Below are positions 1-9,610 of a stretch of 64,000 bases of DNA, in pieces. The stretch is taken from contig NZ_JAHXBU010000091.1 in the NCBI RefSeq assembly GCF_020178975.1, positions 1-64,000 of the forward strand, written 5' to 3'. The position numbers and the translations under genes are program-made. The notes under the pieces were generated by a model that saw nothing but the letters and a program-made list of their open reading frames with translations, was not told where the DNA came from and did not search any database. This DNA is from Cesiribacter sp. SM1 (GTDB lineage Bacteria > Bacteroidota > Bacteroidia > Cytophagales > Cyclobacteriaceae). Position 1 is the first letter of the stretch. The number at the start of each line of letters is the position of its first letter.

Positions 1-172
1 CACCATCCATGCTGAACCGGGGGTTGTGGGTAAGCTCCCTAAAGTAAAGGGCTACTAAAAAATCTGTACAACCCAATGAGCCGCCAGGGTGCCCCGACTG
101 CGCACTATGCACCATCCGCACAATATCACGGCGAACCTGCTTGCTGATGCCTTCTAGCTCTTCTATACTCAT
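1..172 (-). CDS. Transketolase, N-terminal subunit (partial)
   Basis: The reverse strand reads from an ATG at 170-172 to the left edge without a stop and gives the first 57 residues. The peptide starts MSIEELEGISKQVRRDIV and continues with a stretch around AQSGHPGGSLG. The GHPGGSLG segment is the classical thiamine-diphosphate-side motif at the start of transketolases, where its His contacts the cofactor. Transketolase moves two-carbon units between sugar phosphates in the non-oxidative pentose phosphate pathway. The short N-terminus fits the split N-terminal-subunit type as well as a full-length enzyme; the missing downstream part would decide. Its link to the xylan locus next door (xylose enters this pathway) is an inference. 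Confidence 0.85.
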   Translation of the reverse strand, partial: MSIEELEGISKQVRRDIVRMVHSAQSGHPGGSLGCTDFLVALYFRELTHNPRFSMDG

Positions 173-485
173 ATTAAAGAATACTTTCAGGTTTAAAAAT
201 TCTTAAAATAGTTTTAGTGTTCAAGATAGTTCTTCAGCAGAAAGCTTTCCACTACTTTCTCACAAAAGATCTAAACTATTTTAATATCTCTATGGAGGCA
301 GCTGCTCCGAACCTTCATCAGGATGCTGAACAGTTAAGAAATGGCTCCAAAAACAGAAGCCTGCTCTTTCGTTGCAGCTGTTTGTTTTATTTGGGCAATC
401 AACAAAACAACTACAATTGTGAAAGAACAGGCTCTGTAAACCAACCAACAAAATCAAAAGAAGAAAATGACTTATATCAGACTAA
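173..485. other. Intergenic stretch, no gene seen
   Basis: This 313-base AT-rich stretch separates the start of the transketolase gene from the end of the susD-like gene. A 95-codon plus-strand open frame crosses it and runs into the susD stop, but its composition is not gene-like and it resembles no family. I see no convincing terminator hairpin for susD. The transketolase promoter should lie here, but no clear Bacteroidota -33/-7 pair was found. Confidence 0.5.
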
Positions 486-2444
486 TCAATATCCCGGGTT
501 TTGATAAGCCTGTTTTTCTGCAGGGGTCATCTCCATACGATCCAGCTGTCCCTGCGGAATAGGACGCAGGTAGTGATATGGCTGAATGTTACGCGTAATT
601 GTCTGAGGCGTGTGGTCACCGTAGTTGCTTCCGGCAATTTCATAGGTAGAAGCAAATTCTTCCCATCTTTGGGTACGCACCAAGTCAAACCAGCGGTAAC
701 CTTCGCCATAGTATTCACGGGAACGTTCTGCCAGAATGTAATCAATGTCAATCACTTCGGGCGTAGCCGCGATCATTTCAGCACTATTGTCTTCAATTCT
801 GGCGGTGTTGCCATTGTTATCCCAGCGCCACTTGCCGGCACGTGCACGAATCACATTGATCAATTCCCTGGCACTGTAACCAGCCTGTGTATTAGCACCC
901 TTCACAGCTGCTTCGGCTGCTACAAAGTAGAGTTCAGAGAATTTTGCAATATTAAATGGACGGGTGCTGGCACCATTTGGCTGTCCTAAACTTGTATTGG
1001 GGTCATGATCGGTACGGTAAGTGCCAAGCTTCCACAGACCGGGGTATACAATCCTGCTGATGCCGCGTGGTGAGATCACAAAATCGGATCTGCCAGGTAA
1101 CTCACCTGCGCCGATGTTGCTTTTACCTGCTCCGGCAGGATAATTGATTGGTGTTGCAGGCTCCTCATCCAGGAATGTTAGTATGGCACCACCTGGTTCT
1201 ACCGGCAAACTGTTTGCGTTATACACAACGGGTTCATTAACTCCCGCTTTAGGCCAGTTACCACGGTAAACGGTGGTGAAGGTACCGTCGTAGCGGGAAT
1301 CATTCGTTTTATCAGCAAAGGTGTTTTCGATTGCTCCTATGGTTGGAGCCATACGTGTCCAGGGACGTCCCAGGGCTTGTGCTGCTTCACGCTGAACTGA
1401 GCTTATGGTGTTATTCCAGTTAGGATCTGTAGCGCTTCTGATTACGGTGTAATTCCAGGTCATCATCCAGACAGCAAAGTTTTCAGGGGCTGCTCCGTTG
1501 CTCCAGCTAAGGCTGGATGCGTTATAGAACTCGCTTGTTTCCGTATGGTCAGCGTACAGCAGGATCTCATTATTGCGATCATTAGAACCTACGTTAACAT
1601 CATAATATGTTTCCTGTAAACCAAAAGGTCCTGGGTTTTCAATGGCGCTGATAGCAACATCATACGCTTGTTGAAAATACCACTGGGCATCATGGCCGTC
1701 AGGGTCGGTTCTGGGAGTCTCCGGATACGTAGGAATATTCTCTGGATTTTCAAGCCACCATCCGTAGGTCAGGTAGGCTTTTGCCAGGTAGAGGCGAGCT
1801 AGTGTTTGCGTGGCACCACCGGTAACCCGTCCCATTGCCGGCAAGTTCTCAACTGCTATCCGCAGATCAGGAAATATCGCTCTGGTATACACCTCCGGCA
1901 CCGTGTTGCGCACAGAGGTTCTTACAGGATTGGAATTGAATTGTAATTCTCCAGCGCCTAAATCCAGGGGCACCCCACCAAAGGTTTGGACCAGCTGAAA
2001 GTAATCGAAGGCGCGGAAGAACCTTGCTTCGGCAATCAGCGCGTCAGAAATACCTTCTACTTCTTCGGCATTTTCAATAATACCGCTGGCAGTGTTGATG
2101 TTGGAGAAAGCAGCTCCCCACAACACATCGGCACGGCTGTCCTGGGGTGTAATTTCTCCCTGGCCAGAAATGTCCATTACCTTGAAGTTCTGGTCTGCAC
2201 TCTGTGCATAGGTGGCCTCATCGGTACCGGTAAGGGTGGTATTATAGTAATAGGCTTGTCCGTATATGTAGCGCAAGTGGGCATACATAGAGTTTACGCC
2301 ACCCAGCACGCCTCTTTCGGTTTGGAAAAAGCCGGGCTCATAGATACTGCGCGGTTGTTCCTCCAGAATGTCCTCGCAGGACCCCAGGAACAGCGTTGTC
2401 ATCAGGGCTGTTCCAACAAATGTTTTTATATTAAAACGTATCAT
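486..2444 (-). CDS. SusD/RagB-family outer-membrane glycan-binding lipoprotein
   Basis: This 652-residue protein is the surface glycan-binding partner of the SusC-like transporter encoded 12 bases upstream. The N-terminus has a short hydrophobic segment ending in the lipobox LGSC, with Cys23 as lipidation site, followed by EDILEEQ. Acidic residues just after the Cys fit the surface-export signal known for Bacteroidota lipoproteins. Further along are the SusD hallmarks: a TPR-like helical N-terminal half (ARFFRAFDYFQLVQTFGGVPL) and a C-terminal part with YFVAAEAAVKG, ILAERSREYYGEGYRWFDLVR and a final YLRPIPQGQLDR. The length is normal for the family. The substrate is inferred from the neighbouring GH3, GH67 and GH10 genes to be xylan-derived oligosaccharides. 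Confidence 0.95.
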   Translation of the reverse strand: MIRFNIKTFVGTALMTTLFLGSCEDILEEQPRSIYEPGFFQTERGVLGGVNSMYAHLRYIYGQAYYYNTTLTGTDEATYAQSADQNFKVMDISGQGEITPQDSRADVLWGAAFSNINTASGIIENAEEVEGISDALIAEARFFRAFDYFQLVQTFGGVPLDLGAGELQFNSNPVRTSVRNTVPEVYTRAIFPDLRIAVENLPAMGRVTGGATQTLARLYLAKAYLTYGWWLENPENIPTYPETPRTDPDGHDAQWYFQQAYDVAISAIENPGPFGLQETYYDVNVGSNDRNNEILLYADHTETSEFYNASSLSWSNGAAPENFAVWMMTWNYTVIRSATDPNWNNTISSVQREAAQALGRPWTRMAPTIGAIENTFADKTNDSRYDGTFTTVYRGNWPKAGVNEPVVYNANSLPVEPGGAILTFLDEEPATPINYPAGAGKSNIGAGELPGRSDFVISPRGISRIVYPGLWKLGTYRTDHDPNTSLGQPNGASTRPFNIAKFSELYFVAAEAAVKGANTQAGYSARELINVIRARAGKWRWDNNGNTARIEDNSAEMIAATPEVIDIDYILAERSREYYGEGYRWFDLVRTQRWEEFASTYEIAGSNYGDHTPQTITRNIQPYHYLRPIPQGQLDRMEMTPAEKQAYQNPGY

Positions 2445-2456
2445 TATTATCTGTTT

Positions 2457-5400
2457 TTAAAATGTCACATTGAAACCAACCAGATAATTACGCGTTGCAG
2501 GTGCGTTAGTACCCAGCGTCAGCAAACGCCTCTGGTAAGCAGTGGTCACTGCCGCATTTTCGTCGCCAAATGAGTTGGTTTCCGGGTCCATACCAGATTC
2601 TCTGTGGTAGGGCGAGAACATTACAAAAGGATTTTGTGCACTGATGTAAAGGCGCAGATTACCCACACCGGCTTTTTCCATCCAATTGCCTTTGTTAAAG
2701 TTATAGCCCAGGGAAATGGTACGTATCTTCAGGTAAGAGGCATCGAAATAACCCAGGGTGCTGCCATATTTAGGATTGTCGCTGCTGGCAATACCACCGG
2801 GGGCTGGATAGTTGGCATCTGTATTCTCTGGCGTCCAGTAGTCTACACGTACGTTATTCCTGCGTCCGCTCATCATGTTGAGGTAGCCAGAGGATGAATA
2901 AAGGGTGCTGATGAGAATACCCCCGCTTTTGAAGGCACCTACCGTACTCAGGTCGAATCCTTTATAGCCCAGGCGCATGTTAAAGCCACCCTGGAAATCA
3001 GGATCTACGTGCAGCACCTGACGATCTTCCGGACCAATTTGCCTCACAGGCCTTCCTTCATCATCGTACTCGCCGGTATATCTCACTTTGATCATACCAA
3101 CATTTCCACCTGGCTCCAGGATATCCCTATACGGATCGTTCTCCTGCCAGAGCCCTATTTTCTCATAGTCGTAGATAACATTGATGGGCTCACCTACAAA
3201 AAACCAGTTACCTTCATCTCTTGGCTGGCCTGAAGCCAGCGCGACAAGCCTGTTGCGGTTGGCATAGAGGTTCAAACCGGCTTCCAGTGTCCAGCCGTTG
3301 AGGTCGTCCAAAATCAGGCCGTTCAATGAAAGTTCAACCCCTTTATTCTGGGTTTCTCCGATGTTTGACATTACATTTTCCGCACCCGATGTAGGTGGCA
3401 GATCAAGGCTTAGCAGAATATCTTCGGTATTGGTTACATAATACTCGATGGTACCAGAGAGGCGATTGTTAAGCATAGCGAAGTCCAGACCATAGTTCCA
3501 GGTTTTGGAGAATTCCCAACCTAAATTGGGGTTAGCAAGCTGGGAAACATAGAAACCTGTAACATAGTCATCAGGACCAAAATTGTAAGGCCTGGTGTTC
3601 AGGAGCCCAAGTGTCTGGTAAGGATCAACCGCCTGGTTAGAGGTTCTACCATAACCTACGCGTAATTTCATCATGTCTATCAGGCCTATGTTTTCCATGA
3701 AGGATTCTTCAGCGATATTCCATCCTGCTGAAATGGCTGGATAGGTATGCCATTTATAACCGGGGGCCAGCCTTGAAGAACCATCTGAGCGTACGGTAGC
3801 GCTTATCATATAACGATCGTCGAAGGAGTACATAACACGCCCCATCCATGACAGCAGGCCGCTCCTGTTGTACCATTGGTCGTCAGGGTCTACAGTAATT
3901 TCTTCTTCGGCTCTGCCCAGGTTATAGAACTGGAAATCGCTGGAGGGAATATCCCTTGCAGTCATGCGGGATCTGTTCATCTGGTTTTCTGAAGCAGAGT
4001 ACAAGCCCACAAAATTCACCATATGTTTATCGGCAAACACACGGTCATAGGTCAGCAGGTTTTCAATCAGCCAGTCGGTTGTAAGCTGATTACTAACTGA
4101 GGCAGAGGAAGGATTCAGCTCGTTTACAGCGTTGATTCCCCTTCCGGTGAAGGCACCGCCGTTACTCTGGCGGTAGTTCAAACCAAGGTTGGCGCGATAT
4201 TTTAAACCCTCAATGCCAGGTATTTTTACTTCCCCGTATATGGTGTTGTACGAACCAAATGCCCTGGTTTCGCTTAACCATTCATCGCTGATACGATCCA
4301 GGATATCTCTTGAATACACCCACTGATCATCAGAAGGCATCTGGATGATTCTTTTCCAGGTGCCATCCTCGTTATACGGGTTGGCAAGGGGCGACATGCT
4401 TAAAATATTATACAAGCCCACATTGGAGCCTTCCGAAATGTTGAAGTTGTTGTAGGTATTAAAACCAACGCGAACATTGTTACCGATGCCCTGGTCAAGA
4501 GAACCACGTATTGAATAACGGGTATATTGCTGGGTAGGAATAACACCTTCGTCCTCAAAATAGCCTATGTTAAAGTTGTATCGGCCATTCTCGGTACCTC
4601 CGGCAACGCCTACGTCGTGGCTGGTGATCATACCATTCTGGTACAACAGGTCTTGCCAGTCAGTATTCACATCTGCGGACTCATCCACCCCTAACTGATC
4701 TCTAAATTGAGTACCTGCCTGGCGGAGTGCAAAAAACTCAGGTCCGTTCATCATGGGGTATGGAGCAAACACTTTTTTCAGGCCATGGAAACCATTGTAG
4801 GTTACCTGTGGCTTCTGGCCACTTTGCCCGCTTTTAGTAGTTACCAGTATAACACCGTTAGCACCGCGAGATCCATAAATAGCAGTTGCAGAAGCATCCT
4901 TTAAAATATCTATACTCTTGATGTCGTTAGGGTTAATTTCGCCGATAGACCCGGGGAAAGGTATGCCATCCAGCACCACCAGCGGATCGTTGCTGGCATT
5001 CAGTGAGCGAGTACCACGAATCCGGATTTGTGTGGTAGCGCCTGGCTGAGAAGAGGTTTGGGAGAACTCAACGCCCGGTAAGCGTCCCTGCAGGGCCTGC
5101 GAAATGTTAGCCGCAGGCACCTCACGAATAGCATCTCCCTTGATCGAAACTACTGAACCTGTTACAGCTTCTTCACGCTGGGTGCCATAACCTACCACCA
5201 CAACCTCGCTTAAGCTTTCTATATCTTCTGCAAGGCTAACATTGATGGTGGTTTGATTACCAACCGTTACTTCTTCATTGTTATACCCAATAAAGGAGAA
5301 CACCAGTACACTGGAGGGGGTAAGGCCCTGCAGCCTGTAATTACCATCAAAATCGGTAACAGTTCCTGTTGTGGTATTTTTTACACGAACGTTTACACCC

Positions 5401-5582
5401 GGTAGTGGCTCACCATCGAGTGTAGAGGTTACTTTACCGCTCACGGTTAAATTACCGCCCTGCCCGAACACCTGACTACTCATCAGCAGAATCACCAGCA
5501 TGGCCATCAGACCTCTCATGGCATCAGGTATGTATCTCCGATCGATCACTGATCTGGAGCCTTGTGTAGATTTACAATTCAT
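2457..5582 (-). CDS. SusC/RagA-family TonB-linked outer-membrane transporter
   Basis: This 1041-residue protein is a TonB-dependent channel of the SusC type that imports oligosaccharides captured by SusD. After the signal sequence (hydrophobic core about residues 28-40, ending near SSQVFGQ) comes a carboxypeptidase-regulatory-like domain, with GKVTSTLDGEPLPGVNV and later GNYRL. A TonB-box-like segment VVVVGYGTQ follows. The plug domain contains RLPGVEF, RIRGTRSLNASNDPLVVLDG and a DILKDASATAIYGSRGANGVI-type segment diagnostic for SusC. The remaining 750 residues form the barrel and end in an aromatic residue (LVGFNVTF). A second ATG 21 codons downstream (MRGLMAML) would give a more usual signal peptide, so the true start may lie there. 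It is probably cotranscribed with the GH3 gene 111 bases upstream. Confidence 0.96.
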   Translation of the reverse strand: MNCKSTQGSRSVIDRRYIPDAMRGLMAMLVILLMSSQVFGQGGNLTVSGKVTSTLDGEPLPGVNVRVKNTTTGTVTDFDGNYRLQGLTPSSVLVFSFIGYNNEEVTVGNQTTINVSLAEDIESLSEVVVVGYGTQREEAVTGSVVSIKGDAIREVPAANISQALQGRLPGVEFSQTSSQPGATTQIRIRGTRSLNASNDPLVVLDGIPFPGSIGEINPNDIKSIDILKDASATAIYGSRGANGVILVTTKSGQSGQKPQVTYNGFHGLKKVFAPYPMMNGPEFFALRQAGTQFRDQLGVDESADVNTDWQDLLYQNGMITSHDVGVAGGTENGRYNFNIGYFEDEGVIPTQQYTRYSIRGSLDQGIGNNVRVGFNTYNNFNISEGSNVGLYNILSMSPLANPYNEDGTWKRIIQMPSDDQWVYSRDILDRISDEWLSETRAFGSYNTIYGEVKIPGIEGLKYRANLGLNYRQSNGGAFTGRGINAVNELNPSSASVSNQLTTDWLIENLLTYDRVFADKHMVNFVGLYSASENQMNRSRMTARDIPSSDFQFYNLGRAEEEITVDPDDQWYNRSGLLSWMGRVMYSFDDRYMISATVRSDGSSRLAPGYKWHTYPAISAGWNIAEESFMENIGLIDMMKLRVGYGRTSNQAVDPYQTLGLLNTRPYNFGPDDYVTGFYVSQLANPNLGWEFSKTWNYGLDFAMLNNRLSGTIEYYVTNTEDILLSLDLPPTSGAENVMSNIGETQNKGVELSLNGLILDDLNGWTLEAGLNLYANRNRLVALASGQPRDEGNWFFVGEPINVIYDYEKIGLWQENDPYRDILEPGGNVGMIKVRYTGEYDDEGRPVRQIGPEDRQVLHVDPDFQGGFNMRLGYKGFDLSTVGAFKSGGILISTLYSSSGYLNMMSGRRNNVRVDYWTPENTDANYPAPGGIASSDNPKYGSTLGYFDASYLKIRTISLGYNFNKGNWMEKAGVGNLRLYISAQNPFVMFSPYHRESGMDPETNSFGDENAAVTTAYQRRLLTLGTNAPATRNYLVGFNVTF

Positions 5583-5693
5583 AAATGTTTGTTTTTGAGA
5601 GTTTAAGACTTGTTGTGTGGTTGGTTTTCATAGGGTGCATTACATTCTGATTAACATGGTCTATGATTTGGTAATAGTATATTCCTACTTGCG

Positions 5694-7877
5694 TTAGCGG
5701 AGCTGAAAGACTCCTGTTGCCGGTTTTGACATACCCAGTTGTTCACTCCTGCTCCCCGGCGACGAACCTCCAATGTGCACCCTGAAGCTGCCACGCTCCA
5801 GCAGCTTTTCGCCCTTTTCGTTGTAGAGCGACATCATGTCGGGTGTGATGGTAAAGCTTACTTTCCCGGAGGCGCCGGGGGCAAGCTGCAAACGTTTGAA
5901 ACCTACCAGCGAATAAAGCGGCGCCCTTACGCTAGACTCCTCATCGGTTAAATAGAGCTGTACCACCTCCTCTCCGGCCCTTTTGCCGGTATTGGTAATA
6001 GTGGCCTCTACTGTAACCGACTGGTTCTTCCTGATTTTTGCCGCCGATAGCTCCAGGTCTGAATAGGTAAAGCTGGCATAGCTTAGCCCGTAGCCAAAAG
6101 GATACATGGGTTCCTCCTTCATATAGCGGTAGGTTCGGCCCTCCATGCTGTAGTCTTCGTAGGGAGGCAGCTGAACCAGCGATTTAGGGAAGGTAATTGG
6201 CAGCTTGCCTGAAGGTGATGCTTTGCCGAACACAACATCTGCCACTGCATTTCCGCCCTCTTCTCCCGGGTACCAGGCCAACACCACAGCATCTGCTAGT
6301 TCGTGCACCTCTGCCAGGTTCATGGGACTGCCGCCGGTAATAATGGCAATCAGGGGCTTTTCATGGCCTTCTCTTAATTTCTTCAGAAATTCTATCTGGT
6401 TGGGAGGCAGGTTGTAATCCAGGCGGTCGCCATAATGGGCAGAGGCAATAGATTCTCCTTCTTCGCCCTCCAGCATGCCGGTAAGCCCCAGCACTACAAT
6501 GGTGGCACTGGCATTTTTGGCATCGCCCGTGGTCCAGTCAATAGGATTTACATTTTCTACATTCAGGAGCACGCCGGGCTTGTACTGCAGCTGACTACCC
6601 TTTTCTATGCCTGCCGCCAGTCCTTCCAGAATGGTAACCATTTGTGGGTTTACACCATAGTAGTTGCCCAGCAGCGCATCTATGGATGCAGCATTGGGAC
6701 CTGTTACAAAATAGAGCGGGAGGTCGTTCTCAAGTGGCAGAACACCATTATTTTTAAGGAGCACCATTGATTTGGTGGCTGCTTCACGCGCAAGGCTGCG
6801 GTGTTCAGCACTGTTGATTACATCGGCAGAAATGGTGTTGTAGGGGTTCATTGCTGCCGGATCGAACATGCCCAGCTTAAACTTGGTACGCAGCAGTACG
6901 GCCAGCCGGGCGTCTATTTCTGCTTCGGTAACCAGGCCCTGTTTTACAGCCTCTACCAGGTAAGGGTAAACGCTGCCGCAGTTTAGGTTTACACCGCTTT
7001 TCAGGGCCAGGGCTGCTGCCTCTACTTCGTTTGCCACCACTTTGTGGCCTTCATAAAAATCTACCAGCGCCCAGCAATCGGAAACCACATGGCCGGTAAA
7101 ACCCCATTCCCGGCGCAACACCTGGTTCAGCAGAAAGTTGTTGGCACAGCATGGCTCACCATTGGTACTGTTGTAGGCACACATAACAGACTCTACATTG
7201 GCTTCCTGCACCAGCGCCTTAAATGCGGGCAGGTAAGTTTCGCGCATGTCTTTGAGGGAGGCCTGTGCATTGAACTCATGCCTGAGCCTTTCCGGTCCGC
7301 TGTGTACGGCAAAATGTTTGGCACAGGCTGCAACCTTCAGGTAGTCGGGATTATCGCCCTGCAGTCCTTTTACAAAAGCAACGCCCATCCTGGAGGTCAG
7401 GAAAGGATCTTCGCCATAGGTCTCCTGCCCCCTGCCCCAGCGCGGATCTCTGAAGATGTTGATGTTGGGGGTCCAGAAGGTTAAACCAGCATATTTCAGG
7501 TGATAATCTTTGGCTACGGATGCATTGTGCATGGCCCTGGCTTCATCTGAAATGGCAGCTGCAACTTGTTGCAATAAGTGATCATCAAAAGTGGCACCCA
7601 GGCCAATTGCCTGGGGAAAAACTGTTGCAACACCAGAACGGCCAACTCCGTGCAGGGCTTCATTCCACCAATTGTAGGCAGGAATGGACAGGCGCGGTAT
7701 AGCAGGGCTGTTATACATCATCTGCTGAGCTTTTTCTTCCAGGCTAAGCGTAGCAATCAGGTCATTCACCCGCTGGTCCAGGGGTCTGGTTGCATCCAGG
7801 TAAACCGGGAGCTCCTGCGCCTGAACACTGCTAAGCGACACCAGAAAAAGACAGAGCAGAAAGTATATTATTCTCAT
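5694..7877 (-). CDS. GH3 glycosidase, probable beta-xylosidase
   Basis: This 727-residue exported glycosidase probably releases xylose from the non-reducing end of xylo-oligosaccharides. The signal peptide is MRIIYFLLCLFLVSLSSVQA. The ATG at 7875-7877 is preferred over a TTG two codons earlier. The N-terminal GH3 barrel shows YNWWNEALHGVGR and the nucleophile region GHVVSDCWAL, with Asp267 as predicted nucleophile. The C-terminal alpha/beta domain (AREAATKSMVLLKNNGVLPL) and a fibronectin-III-like domain (TNTGKRAGEEVVQLYL) follow. The WWNEALHGV motif is typical of the beta-xylosidase branch rather than beta-glucosidases, and the neighbouring GH10 and GH67 genes agree. A LacI-type palindrome lies three bases before the start codon. 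Activity on other beta-linked sugars or arabinofuranosides cannot be excluded. Confidence 0.92.
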   Translation of the reverse strand: MRIIYFLLCLFLVSLSSVQAQELPVYLDATRPLDQRVNDLIATLSLEEKAQQMMYNSPAIPRLSIPAYNWWNEALHGVGRSGVATVFPQAIGLGATFDDHLLQQVAAAISDEARAMHNASVAKDYHLKYAGLTFWTPNINIFRDPRWGRGQETYGEDPFLTSRMGVAFVKGLQGDNPDYLKVAACAKHFAVHSGPERLRHEFNAQASLKDMRETYLPAFKALVQEANVESVMCAYNSTNGEPCCANNFLLNQVLRREWGFTGHVVSDCWALVDFYEGHKVVANEVEAAALALKSGVNLNCGSVYPYLVEAVKQGLVTEAEIDARLAVLLRTKFKLGMFDPAAMNPYNTISADVINSAEHRSLAREAATKSMVLLKNNGVLPLENDLPLYFVTGPNAASIDALLGNYYGVNPQMVTILEGLAAGIEKGSQLQYKPGVLLNVENVNPIDWTTGDAKNASATIVVLGLTGMLEGEEGESIASAHYGDRLDYNLPPNQIEFLKKLREGHEKPLIAIITGGSPMNLAEVHELADAVVLAWYPGEEGGNAVADVVFGKASPSGKLPITFPKSLVQLPPYEDYSMEGRTYRYMKEEPMYPFGYGLSYASFTYSDLELSAAKIRKNQSVTVEATITNTGKRAGEEVVQLYLTDEESSVRAPLYSLVGFKRLQLAPGASGKVSFTITPDMMSLYNEKGEKLLERGSFRVHIGGSSPGSRSEQLGMSKPATGVFQLR

Positions 7878-7878
7878 A

Positions 7879-7892
7879 TGCAAACGTTTGTT
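7879..7892. promoter_or_regulatory. Putative LacI-family operator next to the GH3 start
   Basis: TGCAAACGTTTGTT contains the perfect 10-base palindrome CAAACGTTTG at 7881-7890 with a central CG, as in LacI/PurR-type operators. It resembles the other two sites in this region. It starts three bases upstream of the GH3 ATG, so bound repressor would act downstream of the promoter as a roadblock, or the site may partly be coincidence. Confidence 0.5.
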
Positions 7893-8150
7893 CCCGTCTA
7901 TTTAAATTCTTCTCAGCAAATGTTTAAGTCACTCTATACTATATTTAGTATTTTTAACTGATCGGAATCAGGCTTAAAAGTTGGAGCAGGCATTTACGCC
8001 AGCCTGATATTGGTAAAAAGTACTCAGCAAAGGGTTCTGGCAATGGTGCCAGGTGGAAGCAGAATAAAAGATCAAAGCGCACCTGCGCCAAGGTCATTAT
8101 GCTTAGCTGCCTCTATTGACTTTATAAACATCAAAATAAATTTCATGAAT

Positions 8151-8164
8151 TGCAACCGATTGCA
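8151..8164. promoter_or_regulatory. Putative LacI-family operator, central site
   Basis: TGCAACCGATTGCA is an inverted repeat of TGCAA/TTGCA around a central CG, matching the general LacI-family pattern TGCAAnCGnTTGCA. It lies near the middle of the divergent intergenic region, about 270 bases from each flanking gene, where it could serve the GH3-susCD promoter. Confidence 0.6.
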
Positions 8165-8388
8165 ACAACATTTCATATAAATGGAAAGGTGTAAACTTTA
8201 CAGTTAATTATAAAACCATTGGCGGTTGCGCCTGTCTATTGCAATATTTCTATCAAAGCAGATGATCTGCTGTTAATATTTATAATTATTTGAAATTTTC
8301 GCACGTTTAAAAATAATTTATGCCTTATGCCCACATTGGGTTAACAAGCTAAATTTATCATGCAAATACAAGGAACTGTTTTTTTTAT

Positions 8389-8402
8389 TGAAACCGATTG
8401 CA
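8389..8402. promoter_or_regulatory. Putative LacI-family operator upstream of the lacI-type gene
   Basis: TGAAACCGATTGCA shares twelve of fourteen bases, including ACCGATTGCA, with the site at 8151 and keeps the central CG. It ends 26 bases before the regulator's start codon, where it would overlap the promoter or early transcript. This suggests autoregulation. Confidence 0.6.
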
Positions 8403-8428
8403 TTAATTTGTTGGAATAACGACCTGCT

Positions 8429-9481
8429 ATGGATAAAGAAATCACTATTTATGATATAGCGAAAGGAGTTGGCCTATCGCCTGCAACCGTTAGCAGGGCT
8501 TTAAACGACCATCCTGCTGTAAATAAAAACACCAAGAAGAAAGTCTTCGAGGCTGCCACGCAGATGGGCTACCGCTTCAATATGTTTGCCAGCAACCTGC
8601 GCACACAGCGCACCAACACCATTGGCGTTATTGTGCCGCGGCTCAACAGTCCGTTTATGTCGTCGGTAATTGCAGGCATGGAAAAAATTGCAAACGAAGC
8701 AGGTTATAACTTAATCATAAGCCAGTCGCTTGAAACCGTGCAGAAGGAAATATCGAATGCAAAAGCAATGTTCAACAGCCGTGTTGACGGCCTGCTGGTG
8801 TCGCTGGCTTACGATACAGACAACATAGATCACTTTACTCCCTTTATAGATAAAGGAATTCCTGTGTTGTTTTTTGACCGTACTGCCGAGCATAAAAAGT
8901 GCATAGGCATTGTGATCGATAACATGCAGGCTGCACATAAGGCTACCACACACCTGATTGAGCAGGGCTGCACCAACATTGTGCACATTACCGGTAACCT
9001 TAAGAGAAATGTATATGCCGACAGGCTCAAAGGCTTCAAGTATGCCCTGATCGACAGCAACCTGCCTTATAAAGAAAGCTCTGTGATGACGTGCAGCCTT
9101 ACTGAAGAAGCCGGCATAGAAGCTGCTAAAAAAATCCTGAAGATGGACCCCATGCCAGATGGCATTTTCGTGGCAAACGATACCTGTGCGGTAAGCATCA
9201 CTAAAACACTTAAACAGGCCGGCGTTTCCATTCCTCATGATATTGCCGTTATTGGTTTTAATAATGATCCTATTTCAAGGGTGATCGAGCCCAATTTAAC
9301 TACTATTCATTATCCGGGCTACGAGATGGGTGAAGTGGCCGTTAGAAACCTGATCAATTGCCTGGACGAGGTGTCTGACATTGTTTCTACAAACACCATT
9401 ACCCTGCGGGCAGAGTTGATCATCCGGGAATCGTCTTTGAAAGGCGCTTCGAAAGCAGAACGGCTGCTTTCGGCCTCCTAA
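8429..9481 (+). CDS. LacI-family transcriptional regulator
   Basis: This 350-residue protein is a DNA-binding sugar-responsive regulator. The N-terminal helix-turn-helix reads ITIYDIAKGVGLSPATVSRALN, typical of LacI members, and the hinge region ends near MGYRFNMFASNLRTQ. The rest is the periplasmic-binding-protein-like sensor fold (GVIVPRLNSPFMSSVIAGME, DGIFVANDTCAVS, GFNNDPISR, TTIHYPGYEMGEVAV). Its length is standard. It lies head-to-head with the GH3-susCD unit and upstream of GH67, SDR and GH10 genes. The operator-like palindromes before its own start and before GH3 make it the likely local regulator of xylan use. The inducer is probably a xylan-derived sugar or an intermediate of glucuronate breakdown, but the sequence does not tell which. 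Confidence 0.95.
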   Translation: MDKEITIYDIAKGVGLSPATVSRALNDHPAVNKNTKKKVFEAATQMGYRFNMFASNLRTQRTNTIGVIVPRLNSPFMSSVIAGMEKIANEAGYNLIISQSLETVQKEISNAKAMFNSRVDGLLVSLAYDTDNIDHFTPFIDKGIPVLFFDRTAEHKKCIGIVIDNMQAAHKATTHLIEQGCTNIVHITGNLKRNVYADRLKGFKYALIDSNLPYKESSVMTCSLTEEAGIEAAKKILKMDPMPDGIFVANDTCAVSITKTLKQAGVSIPHDIAVIGFNNDPISRVIEPNLTTIHYPGYEMGEVAVRNLINCLDEVSDIVSTNTITLRAELIIRESSLKGASKAERLLSAS

Positions 9482-9610
9482 CAGGGCAGGCTTTTGTCTC
9501 CTGGAGGGATTTAAAACTGCCCCCTGATCTGCTGGCATGGCTCTGGCATGGCAACAGGCAAAGTAGTAGTGCTGCGCCCACAGATACGGATCTGTATAAA
9601 AATGTAATTT

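Larger units (their letters stand above)
7878..8428. other. Divergent regulatory region between GH3-susCD and lacI
   Basis: About 550 AT-rich bases separate the divergent GH3 gene and lacI-type gene, and no gene is visible. Three palindromes of the LacI-operator type, each with a central CG, lie here (7879-7892, 8151-8164, 8389-8402). The layout fits one LacI-family protein controlling both directions. No certain promoter hexamers could be assigned. Confidence 0.6.

Noticed and set aside
217-504. 95-codon open frame before the susD stop
   Set aside because: It has no recognisable domain, has atypical composition and overlaps the well-supported susD gene, so it is taken as a chance frame.
501-989. 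Long antisense frames opposite susD, susC, GH3, GH67 and other genes
   Set aside because: Such frames run antiparallel to well-identified genes and are produced by the codon bias of the real genes.
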